Assembly: GCA_015067895.1 (NCBI GenBank)
Contig: SVLP01000010.1
Span: forward strand, 1-64,000
DNA: 64,000 bases
Source of the DNA: Oscillospiraceae bacterium
GTDB taxonomy: Bacteria > Bacillota_A > Clostridia > Oscillospirales > Oscillospiraceae
Reading direction: 5' to 3'
This document shows positions 56,824-64,000 of the stretch, piece after piece. The translations under genes and the position numbers were made by a program. The notes beneath the pieces were generated by a model. That model was given only the letters and a program-made list of their open reading frames with translations. It did not search any database and was not told where the DNA came from. The stretch's first letter is position 1; each line of letters starts with the position of its first letter.

Positions 56824-58077
56824 TTACTTGTACAGGGGGAACTTCTCGCAGATGTCTGCCACGATGTCCAGGACTTCCTTGCGGGTGCCGTCGAAGTCGC
56901 GGGCGGTCTGGCCGACGCAGTGGGCGATGCGCTTCATCTCCTCAACGCCCAGACCACGGGTGGTGGCGGCGGCGGTGCCGATGCGGACACCGGAGGTGAT
57001 GGAGGGCTTGGCGGGGTCGCCGGGGATGGCGTTCTTGTTCAGGGTAATGTGGTTCAGGTCGCACTTGTTCTGCAGATCCTTGCCGGAGATACCCATGGGA
57101 CGCAGGTCAGCCAGCATCAGGTGGTTGTCGGTGCCGCCGGTGATGAGGTCGAAGCCCTCGGCCAGCAGGCCCTCGGCCATGGCCTTGGCGTTGGTGACCA
57201 CGTTCTGGGCGTAGGTCTTGAACTCGGGCTGCATGGCCTCCTTCAGGCACACGGCCTTGGCGGCGATGACATGCTCCAGGGGGCCGCCCTGGGTGCCGGG
57301 GAAGACGGCGGAGTTGATCTTCTTGGCGAACTCCTCACGGCCCATAATCAGACCGCCCCGGGGGCCGCGGAGGGTCTTGTGGGTGGTGGTGGTGACGATG
57401 TCGGCGTAGGGCACGGGGCTCATGTGAGCGCCGCCTGCAACCAGACCGGCGATGTGGGCCATGTCCACCATGAACACGGCACCGACCTCGTGGGCGATGT
57501 CGGCGAAGATCTTGAAATCGATGGCACGGGGGTAGGCGGAGGCACCTGCGATCAGCAGCTTAGGGCTCGCCTTCCTGGCCATGTCGCGGATCTGGTCGTA
57601 GTCGATCAGGCCGGTCTCGTGGTTGACATCGTAGGAAACGACATTGTAGTACTTGCCGGAGATGTTGGCGGGGCTGCCGTGGGACAGATGGCCGCCGTTG
57701 GCCAGGCTCATGCCCATCAGGGTATCGCCGGGCTGGAGGATGGCCAGCTCAACGGCCAGGTTGGCGGAGGCGCCGGAGTGGGGCTGAACGTTGGCGAACT
57801 CGGCACCGAACAGCTCCTTGGCCCGGTCGATGCACAGCTGCTCCAGCTCATCGACGAACTCACAGCCGCCGTAGTAGCGCTTGCCGGGCAGACCCTCGGC
57901 GTACTTGTTGGTCAGGATGGAGCCCATGGCGGCGATGACCGCAGGGGAGGCGAAGTTCTCGGAGGCGATCAGCTCGATGCCGTCCTGCTGACGGCCCAGC
58001 TCCCGGCCCATCATGGCGCCGATCTCGGGATCAAACTGGGAAACAAAACCAATGGAATCAATAGGCTTACCGTACAT
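56824..58077 (-). CDS. glyA: Serine hydroxymethyltransferase
   Basis: A 417-residue PLP enzyme that interconverts serine and glycine with tetrahydrofolate. The PLP lysine is in [14 protein letters not shown] (about 229), with [14 protein letters not shown] and the C-terminal [15 protein letters not shown] blocks. The strong GC codon bias indicates high expression. AGGAGTAATTCTT precedes the ATG at 58075-58077. It is controlled by a glycine riboswitch in its leader, which fits its glycine product. Confidence 0.97.
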   Translation of the reverse strand: MYGKPIDSIGFVSQFDPEIGAMMGRELGRQQDGIELIASENFASPAVIAAMGSILTNKYAEGLPGKRYYGGCEFVDELEQLCIDRAKELFGAEFANVQPHSGASANLAVELAILQPGDTLMGMSLANGGHLSHGSPANISGKYYNVVSYDVNHETGLIDYDQIRDMARKASPKLLIAGASAYPRAIDFKIFADIAHEVGAVFMVDMAHIAGLVAGGAHMSPVPYADIVTTTTHKTLRGPRGGLIMGREEFAKKINSAVFPGTQGGPLEHVIAAKAVCLKEAMQPEFKTYAQNVVTNAKAMAEGLLAEGFDLITGGTDNHLMLADLRPMGISGKDLQNKCDLNHITLNKNAIPGDPAKPSITSGVRIGTAAATTRGLGVEEMKRIAHCVGQTARDFDGTRKEVLDIVADICEKFPLYK

Positions 58078-58117
58078 AAGAATTACTCCTTTTTGTCTGT
58101 TTGTACAACCTCAAAAA

Positions 58118-58300
58118 TCAAAAAAGCAGCCCCGCATGAGGACTGCACAAAGGCGCGCAAAAAGCGATGGTTTGCGTCTCTGTCCGTTTGCCTGAGAGAT
58201 TCAGCATACGCCTTGCACCTTCGGCACACAATTGAATGTGTTCTCCAGAGAGTCCTCTTCCTTTCAGTCTGTTGCTCCTTCTGAAAGGCTTCACAGGAGT
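58118..58300 (-). promoter_or_regulatory. Glycine riboswitch with terminator, controlling glyA
   Basis: On the minus strand: CTCTGGAGA (58242-58250), GCCGAAGGTGCAA (58213-58225), TCTCAGGCAAA and GGACAGAG (58178-58185), in the order of the glycine (gcvT) aptamer. Upstream a hairpin with GGAGCAA in its loop (58260-58288) looks like the remnant of a second aptamer. Downstream GCAGTCC/GGGCTGC (58126-58146) with six T (58118-58125) is a terminator. Confidence 0.92.
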
Positions 58301-58319
58301 ATTTGGTTGTCTGTCTTTA

Positions 58320-58347
58320 AGTATACACAGATTTTATGCATTGTCAA
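58320..58347 (-). promoter_or_regulatory. Promoter of the riboswitch-glyA transcript
   Basis: On the minus strand TTGACA (58342-58347), 16 bases and TATACT (58320-58325). The space from 58348 to the next promoter (58494) is AT-rich and shows nothing else. Confidence 0.78.
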
Positions 58348-58493
58348 CGGGTTTGGGGGATTTCCCGCAGTTTTCACAATCCATGTCGGTTTTTACCGGA
58401 AGAAATCGTCAGAATGGAGACAGGTGGTGTATTCCAAAATTTCAAGTATTTTTCAATTGGACACAATTTGTTCACATTTGAAAAAGAGGATAT

Positions 58494-58501
58494 GCTATAA
58501 T
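58494..58501 (+). promoter_or_regulatory. Extended -10 promoter of the ABC transporter gene
   Basis: TGC and TATAAT (58496-58501), with TTCACA 19 bases upstream as a weak -35. Confidence 0.5.
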
Positions 58502-58531
58502 AAAACGAATTGATTTTCCGAGGTGTTTCCA

Positions 58532-61500
58532 TTGCTTCAGATCCAGAATATCCGCAAACAATACAAGACCGGCGACCTTGTCCAGGTGGCGCTGGATGGG
58601 GTCAGCCTGACTCTGCGCGACAACGAATTCGTGGCGATCCTGGGCCCCAGCGGCTCCGGCAAGACCACGCTGCTGAACGTCATCGGCGGTCTTGACCGCT
58701 ATGACAGCGGCGACCTCATCATCAACGGAATCTCCACCAAGAAATATTCCGACCGGGACTGGGACTCCTACCGCAACCACACCATCGGCTTCGTGTTCCA
58801 GAGCTACAACCTGATCCCCCACCAGACGGTGCTGGCCAATGTGGAGCTGGCGCTGACCATCTCCGGCATCAGCCGCGCCGAGCGGCGCAGGCGGGCGAAG
58901 AAGGCTCTGGAGGATGTGGGTCTGGGCAATCAGCTCCACAAGCGGCCCAACCAGATGTCCGGCGGTCAGATGCAGCGCGTTGCCATCGCCCGGGCCCTGG
59001 TCAACAATCCGGATATCCTTCTGGCCGATGAGCCCACCGGCGCCCTGGACTCGGACACCAGCGTCCAGATCATGGAGCTTTTGAAGGAGGTTGCCCGGGA
59101 TCGTCTCGTGGTCATGGTCACCCACAACCCGGAGCTGGCGGAGGAGTACGCCAACCGCATCGTCCGCGTCCGGGACGGCAGAATCATCGATGACTCCAAT
59201 CCCTACCTCCCCGGCGAGGCCATGACCGCTCAGCACAAGAACATGGGCCGCTCCTCCATGTCCGTCTTCACCGCCTTCGGTCTGAGCTTCAACAATCTGC
59301 TGACCAAGAAGGCGAGGACGCTGCTGACCTCCTTTGCCGGTTCCATCGGAATCATCGGCATCGCCCTGATCCTGGCTCTGAGTACGGGCTTCCAGGCCTA
59401 CATCGACAAGATCCAGGAGGATACTCTGTCGAATTATCCGCTCACCATCCAGTCGGACACCGCCGACATCGGCTCTGCCTTCATGTCCATCGGTGCCCAG
59501 GTCATGGATTCCATGAACGCCCCTGACGAGGTGGTGAAGGAATCCCAGATGATTACCCAGGTCATGGGCCAGATGGGCAGCAACGACCTGAAATCCTTCA
59601 AGAAGCATCTGGAGCTGAATTACGATCAGGTGGAGGATGTGGTCAACGACCTGCGCTACGGCTACGGCATCACGCCCCTGATCTATGCCGGTGACACCTC
59701 CAGCAAGATCACCCAGGTCAACCCTGCCAGTCTTTTTGCCGACCTGACCGGCTCCGCCGCCATGTCCGCCTATCTGGACTCCAACATGTTCTATGAGCTG
59801 CTGGACGACAAGCAGCTTCTCAATGAACAGTATGAGGTGCTGAAGGGCCGCTGGCCGGAGCATTATGATGAGATGATCCTGGTGCTGGGGGATCCCCACA
59901 TGTTCACCGACTACATGGCCTATACCCTGGGCATGCGGGATTCGTCGGAGCTGGACGGCATGATCGAGCAGCTGATGGAGGGCGAGGAGCCCGAGATCAA
60001 GACCACCCCCATGTCCTGGACGTATGACGAGCTGTTGGCACTGGACTTCCGTCTGGTGCATCCGTCCTCCCTGTATCAGTACAACGAGGAGTATGCGGTC
60101 TGGGAGGATATGTCCGAGGATAAGGTCTTCCTGCGTCAGGCCATCGCGGATGCGGAGCGGCTGAAGATCGTGGGCATCGTCTGCCCCCGGGAGGGCTCCG
60201 GTGCATCTGCCCTGAGCCAGGGCATCGCCTACACCCGTGACCTCATCACCCATATCATCGACACCGCCGGTCAGACCCGGATCGTCCGGGATCAGATCGC
60301 CGCACCCAAGATCGACGTCTTCACCGGCAAGGAATTTGGCATCGTGGACGAGGAGGAGCAGGAGGGTCTGAACTTCGAGGACATGATCTCCATTGACGAG
60401 GAGCTGCTGGCCGAGGCCTTCGGCGGCGGTGTCGACGCAAGCTCCGTCATGACCTCTGTGCAGGAGCATATGAGTACCATCTCCATGTCCATCGATGCGG
60501 ACATCCGTCCCGCACAGACCGCCCTGGAGGACACCTACGCCGCCATGGCGGTGGAGATGCTGACCCAATATATCGAGGAAAACGCCGATCCTGAGACGGG
60601 CATCGCCATGCTTTCGCCTGAAAACAGCGACTATATCGCGGCCAGCTATCTGGCCACCGACACTGCCCAGGAAAAGCTGGAGGCTCTGGCGGAGGACTAT
60701 ATCATCCCCGCGGACGCCTACTATGCCCTCTACCGGCCCATGCTGGGCGCGATCCTGAGCACCTATTCCTCCGCCATCGTGGAGCTGACAAAGCTGCCGG
60801 AGCCCGAGGAAGGCGCGGAGCTGCCCTCCATTCCCACCATCGAGGACTTTGAGGAGATGGTGGGCACCGAGCTGCCCCTGCCGGAGTTCGACTTCCCCCT
60901 GAAGCCCAATATGATCGCCGCACCCATCACCCAGACCATGGTGGAGCCCCTGGTCGAGGTGTTCAATATGATGCCCCAGATCAGTGCCGGTTTCTCGGAA
61001 ATGGCTATCGCCATGACCGAGACCATCATGCAGACCGAGATCATGACGGAGGTCGGCATGCTGACCTCCACCATCGTCGAGACCTTCACCCAGGCCTTCG
61101 ATGTGGATGCGGACAAGATGGCCCAGGCCTTCCAGTTCGATCTGAGCGAGGACGAGCTGGCCCGGCTGATGGAGGCCATGACCTCCGCCCCCAGAGAGCG
61201 CAGCTACAAGGCCAACCTCCGTTCCCTGGGCTATGCGGATCTGGACGATCCCTCCTCCATCTCCGTCTATTTCATCGACTTCGCCGGCAAGGAGGTCTTC
61301 ATCGACTTCCTGGAACGCTACAACGATGATATGGAGTCCAGAGGCAAGGAGGATCAGGTCATCAGCTACACGGATATCACGGGCATCATGATGAGCTCCG
61401 TGAAGACCATCATCGATTCCGTCAGCTATGTGCTCATCGCCTTCGTCTCCGTGTCCCTGGTGGTCTCCTCCATCATGATCGGCATCATCACCTATATCTC

Positions 61501-61825
61501 CGTCATGGAGCGCACCAAGGAGATCGGTGTCCTCCGGGCCATCGGCGCCAGCAAGCGCAACATCTCCCAGGTCTTCAACGCCGAGACCTTCATCATCGGC
61601 CTGTGCTCGGGCCTGATCGGCGTGGGCGTCACCTGGCTGCTGATCTTCCCCATCAACGACATCATCCACAATGTCACCGACAACCCGGATATCAACGCTG
61701 TGCTGCCCTTTAACGCAGCGGTCATCCTGGTGGTGCTCAGCATGATCCTGACCATCATCGGCGGTCTGATCCCCTCCCGGAAGGCCGCACAGAAGGATCC
61801 CGTCATCGCCCTGAGAACTGAATAA
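58532..61825 (+). CDS. Large ABC transporter: ATPase and FtsX-type permease in one chain (MacB-like)
   Basis: A 1097-residue fusion. The ATPase domain (about 1-230) has Walker A GPSGSGKTT at 38-46, the signature MSGGQMQRVAIARAL and Walker B ILLADEPTGALD. A first membrane segment follows at about 262-285 (GSIGIIGIALILALSTGF), then a very long extracytoplasmic region (about 290-950) rich in acidic residues and in Met-Glu-Met phrases, and three membrane segments in the C-terminal FtsX part (GVLRAIGASKRNISQVF in the loop). It resembles MacB/LolD-type export or mechanotransmission systems. The TTG start at 58532 has GAGGTG upstream. It stands alone; no partner protein is nearby. Confidence 0.88.
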   Translation: MLQIQNIRKQYKTGDLVQVALDGVSLTLRDNEFVAILGPSGSGKTTLLNVIGGLDRYDSGDLIINGISTKKYSDRDWDSYRNHTIGFVFQSYNLIPHQTVLANVELALTISGISRAERRRRAKKALEDVGLGNQLHKRPNQMSGGQMQRVAIARALVNNPDILLADEPTGALDSDTSVQIMELLKEVARDRLVVMVTHNPELAEEYANRIVRVRDGRIIDDSNPYLPGEAMTAQHKNMGRSSMSVFTAFGLSFNNLLTKKARTLLTSFAGSIGIIGIALILALSTGFQAYIDKIQEDTLSNYPLTIQSDTADIGSAFMSIGAQVMDSMNAPDEVVKESQMITQVMGQMGSNDLKSFKKHLELNYDQVEDVVNDLRYGYGITPLIYAGDTSSKITQVNPASLFADLTGSAAMSAYLDSNMFYELLDDKQLLNEQYEVLKGRWPEHYDEMILVLGDPHMFTDYMAYTLGMRDSSELDGMIEQLMEGEEPEIKTTPMSWTYDELLALDFRLVHPSSLYQYNEEYAVWEDMSEDKVFLRQAIADAERLKIVGIVCPREGSGASALSQGIAYTRDLITHIIDTAGQTRIVRDQIAAPKIDVFTGKEFGIVDEEEQEGLNFEDMISIDEELLAEAFGGGVDASSVMTSVQEHMSTISMSIDADIRPAQTALEDTYAAMAVEMLTQYIEENADPETGIAMLSPENSDYIAASYLATDTAQEKLEALAEDYIIPADAYYALYRPMLGAILSTYSSAIVELTKLPEPEEGAELPSIPTIEDFEEMVGTELPLPEFDFPLKPNMIAAPITQTMVEPLVEVFNMMPQISAGFSEMAIAMTETIMQTEIMTEVGMLTSTIVETFTQAFDVDADKMAQAFQFDLSEDELARLMEAMTSAPRERSYKANLRSLGYADLDDPSSISVYFIDFAGKEVFIDFLERYNDDMESRGKEDQVISYTDITGIMMSSVKTIIDSVSYVLIAFVSVSLVVSSIMIGIITYISVMERTKEIGVLRAIGASKRNISQVFNAETFIIGLCSGLIGVGVTWLLIFPINDIIHNVTDNPDINAVLPFNAAVILVVLSMILTIIGGLIPSRKAAQKDPVIALRTE

Positions 61826-61830
61826 GGCTT

Positions 61831-61857
61831 CCGCCGCAGGGATCCCTGCGGCGGTTT
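61831..61857 (+). terminator. Terminator behind the ABC transporter gene
   Basis: CCGCCGCAGGG (61831-61841) pairs with CCCTGCGGCGG (61844-61854), followed by TTT. Confidence 0.85.
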
Positions 61858-61873
61858 CCTTTACCGGAAAATG

Positions 61874-61931
61874 TTACCAGATGGTAAAATCTTGCAGGGT
61901 GCTTGCGCCGGTGGCGAAAAAATGGTATACT
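61874..61931 (+). promoter_or_regulatory. Promoter of the flavodiiron gene with upstream palindrome
   Basis: TTGCGC (61903-61908), 17 bases and TATACT (61926-61931). Upstream, TTACCA-GA-TGGTAA (61874-61887) is a palindrome that could bind an activator or repressor. Confidence 0.65.
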
Positions 61932-61966
61932 TGTCCAAGCAAATCGAAACAAGGAGGACTTTCCCA

Positions 61967-63121
61967 ATGTTTATTACCAATGATATCCGCTACATCGGCG
62001 TCAACGACCATGAAGTCGACCTGTTTGAGGGTCAGTATGTGGTTCCTAACGGCATGGCCTACAATTCCTACGTGATCCTGGACGAGAAGGTGGCCGTCAT
62101 GGACACCGTGGATCAGCATTTCGGCGACGAGTGGCTGGCCAATCTGCGCGCCGAGCTGGGCGAAAGAAAGCCCGATTTCCTGGTGGTGCAGCACATGGAG
62201 CCCGACCACTCCGCCAACATCGACGTCTTCATGAACGCCTACCCCGAGGCTACCGTGGTCTCCTCTGCCAAGGCCTTCGTCATGATGAAGCAGTTCTTCG
62301 GCACCGACTACGCTGACCGCCGGATCGTGGTGGGTGAGGGCGACACCCTGAACCTCGGCAAGCATGTCCTGACCTTCGTCACCGCGCCCATGGTGCACTG
62401 GCCCGAGGTCATCGTGACCTATGACGCCACCGACAAGGTGCTCTTCTCCGCCGACGGCTTCGGCAAGTTCGGCGCCCTGGATGTGGAGGAGGACTGGGCC
62501 TGCGAGGCCCGCCGGTACTACATCGGCATCGTCGGCAAATACGGTGCTCAGGTGCAGGCTCTGCTGAAGAAGGCAGCTGGTCTGGACATCTCCATCATCT
62601 GCCCCCTCCACGGCCCTGTGCTGACCGAGGATCTGGGCTACTACATCAATCTGTATGACATCTGGAGCGGCTACAAGGTGGAATCCGAGGGCGTTGTCAT
62701 CGCCTATACCAGCGTCTACGGCAATACGAAGAAGGCCGTGGAGCTGCTGGAGCAGAAGCTTCTGGCACTGGGCTGCCCCAAAGTGGTGGTCAACGACCTG
62801 GCCCGCTGCGATATGGCCGAGGCTGTGGAGGACGCCTTCCGCTACGGCAAGCTGGTTCTGGCTACCACGACCTATAACGGCGACATCTTCCCCTTCATGA
62901 AGGAGTTCATCCACCATCTGACCGAGCGGAGCTACCGCAGCCGCACCATCGGCCTGATGGAGAACGGCACCTGGGCCCCCACTGCGGCCAAGACCATGCG
63001 TAAAATGTTCGAGGGCAGCAAGGAGCTGACCTTCTGCGACACCTCCGTCAAGATCCTCTCCGCGCTGAGCGATGCCTCCCGCGACCAGATCGAGGCTCTG
63101 GCGAAGGAGCTGATGGCTTAA
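61967..63121 (+). CDS. FprA-family A-type flavodiiron protein (oxygen or nitric oxide reductase)
   Basis: A 384-residue protein. The metallo-beta-lactamase-like diiron domain (about 1-250) has QHMEPDHSAN (H-x-E-x-D-H), MVHWPE, SADGFGKFG and CPLHGPVL as ligands; the bridging aspartate is in SADGF. The C-terminal flavodoxin domain starts at about 250 with AYTSVYGNTKKAVEL for FMN. It reduces oxygen to water (or NO to N2O) with electrons from rubredoxin or a flavoprotein, a typical defence of strict anaerobes. The ATG at 61967 follows AAGGAGG. Monocistronic. Confidence 0.95.
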   Translation: MFITNDIRYIGVNDHEVDLFEGQYVVPNGMAYNSYVILDEKVAVMDTVDQHFGDEWLANLRAELGERKPDFLVVQHMEPDHSANIDVFMNAYPEATVVSSAKAFVMMKQFFGTDYADRRIVVGEGDTLNLGKHVLTFVTAPMVHWPEVIVTYDATDKVLFSADGFGKFGALDVEEDWACEARRYYIGIVGKYGAQVQALLKKAAGLDISIICPLHGPVLTEDLGYYINLYDIWSGYKVESEGVVIAYTSVYGNTKKAVELLEQKLLALGCPKVVVNDLARCDMAEAVEDAFRYGKLVLATTTYNGDIFPFMKEFIHHLTERSYRSRTIGLMENGTWAPTAAKTMRKMFEGSKELTFCDTSVKILSALSDASRDQIEALAKELMA

Positions 63122-63127
63122 AAATGC

Positions 63128-63159
63128 TGCGCCCGGAAGCGATTCCGGGCGCATTTTTT
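63128..63159 (+). terminator. Terminator behind the flavodiiron gene
   Basis: TGCGCCCGGAA (63128-63138) pairs with TTCCGGGCGCA (63143-63153), then six T. Confidence 0.92.
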
Positions 63160-63170
63160 CCGGGCGGTTG

Positions 63171-63179
63171 TGCTATAAT
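63171..63179 (+). promoter_or_regulatory. Extended -10 promoter
   Basis: TGC and TATAAT (63174-63179). No clear -35, as the preceding bases belong to the terminator. Confidence 0.5.
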
Positions 63180-63195
63180 CAAAGGGGTGATGCAA

Positions 63196-64000
63196 ATGAA
63201 AAGGCTATTGATCGTTCTTTTGACCCTTGCGCTGATCGTCGCGGGCGTGTTTTTCTGGAAGGGGGGACATCATGTCATCTTCCTGGCGGACGCCCTGGAG
63301 GATTGGCTGGGGGAGGATGACGGCGCGGCAGCTGTGACGCTCCAGCTTCCGCAGATCGAGCTGACCGCGGAGGGAAGCTGGAGGGAATATGCCGACCGAA
63401 CGATGTACGTACTGGGTGCCGACGGCTTGGCTGTCTATGTGCATGAGGGGATCGTGTATCTGGACAACGGACGAGCCTATACACTGCCCAATCTGACGGG
63501 ACTGGTCAAGCCCGTCCGGGAGCTACTGTCCGGACTGCTGCTCTATGGCCGCGTGACGAAGGAGGGGGATGTCTACTCCGTTTCCATGGATACGGAGGAG
63601 TTGGAGCTCCAGGCCTCCATCACCGCTGACCGGGCCGTCCGCGACATTCGGATCAGGGCATTGCTGCCCGATGGGACAGCGATCCAGGTCGGCGTGACCC
63701 CGAAGGAGCCGGAGCACCAGCCGATTCCACGGGATGTGACCGATGCCATGGTTCGCGCCAAAATGGAGCGGCCCATGGTGCTGACGGAGCCGCTGGAGGT
63801 GCTGCTCCCTGCGCTGAAGGACGCGCTGCCCCTGACGGCGGATATGAAGCTGGGGGTGGAGTGCGGCATTCTGAAGCTTGCCGAGGATGTGGTGCTGACC
63901 GTCGGCGATGGACAGGCAAAGCTGGAACGGGAGGGGGTCGAGATCGATCTGGCTCTGCCCGGTGACTTGTCCCCGGTGACCATGGGGCTGCTCCTCCTGG
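63196..64000 (+). CDS. Unknown exported or anchored protein, truncated by the window edge
   Basis: At least 268 codons, open to the end. The N-terminus MKRLLIVLLTLALIVAGVFF is a signal anchor or signal peptide without lipobox. The rest is a beta-rich domain (for example DRTMYVLGADGLAVYVHEGI, then LEDNGRAYTL-like strands) with no recognised family; it may be an outer-face protein of the DUF-type found singly in clostridia. AAAGGGGTG precedes the ATG. Own promoter, so not in the flavodiiron operon. Confidence 0.65.
   Translation, partial: MKRLLIVLLTLALIVAGVFFWKGGHHVIFLADALEDWLGEDDGAAAVTLQLPQIELTAEGSWREYADRTMYVLGADGLAVYVHEGIVYLDNGRAYTLPNLTGLVKPVRELLSGLLLYGRVTKEGDVYSVSMDTEELELQASITADRAVRDIRIRALLPDGTAIQVGVTPKEPEHQPIPRDVTDAMVRAKMERPMVLTEPLEVLLPALKDALPLTADMKLGVECGILKLAEDVVLTVGDGQAKLEREGVEIDLALPGDLSPVTMGLLLL

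Noticed and set aside
58472..61669. A 1065-codon open frame on the minus strand opposite the ABC transporter gene
   Set aside because: It is a shadow of a GC-rich gene: its product is a mix of Gly, His, Val and Leu with no domain, no ribosome site and no start context, while the plus frame has full ABC motifs.

Overview
The window reads as chromosome of a GC-rich, anaerobic, endospore-forming member of the Clostridia, most like the gut Oscillospiraceae (inferred from gene order and style, not from a database search). The signs are Firmicutes-specific neighbourhoods (rplS-lepB-rbgA-rnhB-yraN; tig-clpP-clpX-lon-engB; yqfC-yqfD-phoH-ybeY-era-yqzL-recO), sporulation genes (yqfC, yqfD, a YlbJ-like protein, a DUF3794/LysM protein), an A-type flavodiiron protein, a glycine riboswitch on glyA, and many promoters with a 17-base spacer. 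Only one tRNA is seen, and no rRNA, CRISPR array, phage or complete insertion sequence.

Layout. 1-5.7 kb: an OhrR-like regulator with a flavin-binding protein, an alpha/beta hydrolase, a lipoprotein, a family 2 glycosyltransferase, an unknown membrane protein and an MntR-like repressor. 5.7-13.8 kb: an M28 peptidase, CcdA plus a TlpA-like thioredoxin, and sulfur assimilation into methionine (a MetY-type sulfhydrylase and a MetA with the acetyl-CoA type residue), with a PH-domain protein and a secreted peptidoglycan-binding/C39 protein in the metA operon. 13.9-20.2 kb: a nucleoside kinase with an HD hydrolase, an M20 peptidase, tRNA-Ser, DUF1294 and a WYL regulator. 20.3-27 kb: endonuclease IV, TatD, an FHA-SEDS fusion with a class B PBP, a small membrane protein and the SipL-like DUF3794 protein. 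27-33.4 kb: flavodoxin, then the rplS operon running into a dipeptidase, a degenerate threonine-synthase-like protein and a phosphoesterase. 33.6-40 kb: proteostasis (trigger factor, ClpP, ClpX, Lon) and EngB. 40-47.6 kb: an unknown 457-residue protein, then divergent sporulation genes and the phoH-recO block. 47.8-56.8 kb: MutS2, an HPr-like protein, UvrC-RsmD-CoaD, an amylase and a Phd/ParE-type toxin-antitoxin pair. 56.8-64 kb: glyA with its riboswitch, a very large ABC/FtsX protein, the flavodiiron protein and a truncated ORF.

Most of the window is housekeeping. The most unusual points are: four families of interspersed intergenic repeats, one of which supplies the C-terminus of a regulator; a symmetric divergent promoter of sporulation type between ylbJ-like and yqfC; the FHA-SEDS fusion paired with a PBP; a threonine-synthase-like protein lacking the PLP lysine region; hairpins overlapping the ribosome binding sites of two neighbouring genes; and a tightly nested tRNA-Ser locus. 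No clearly new multi-gene system is evident.
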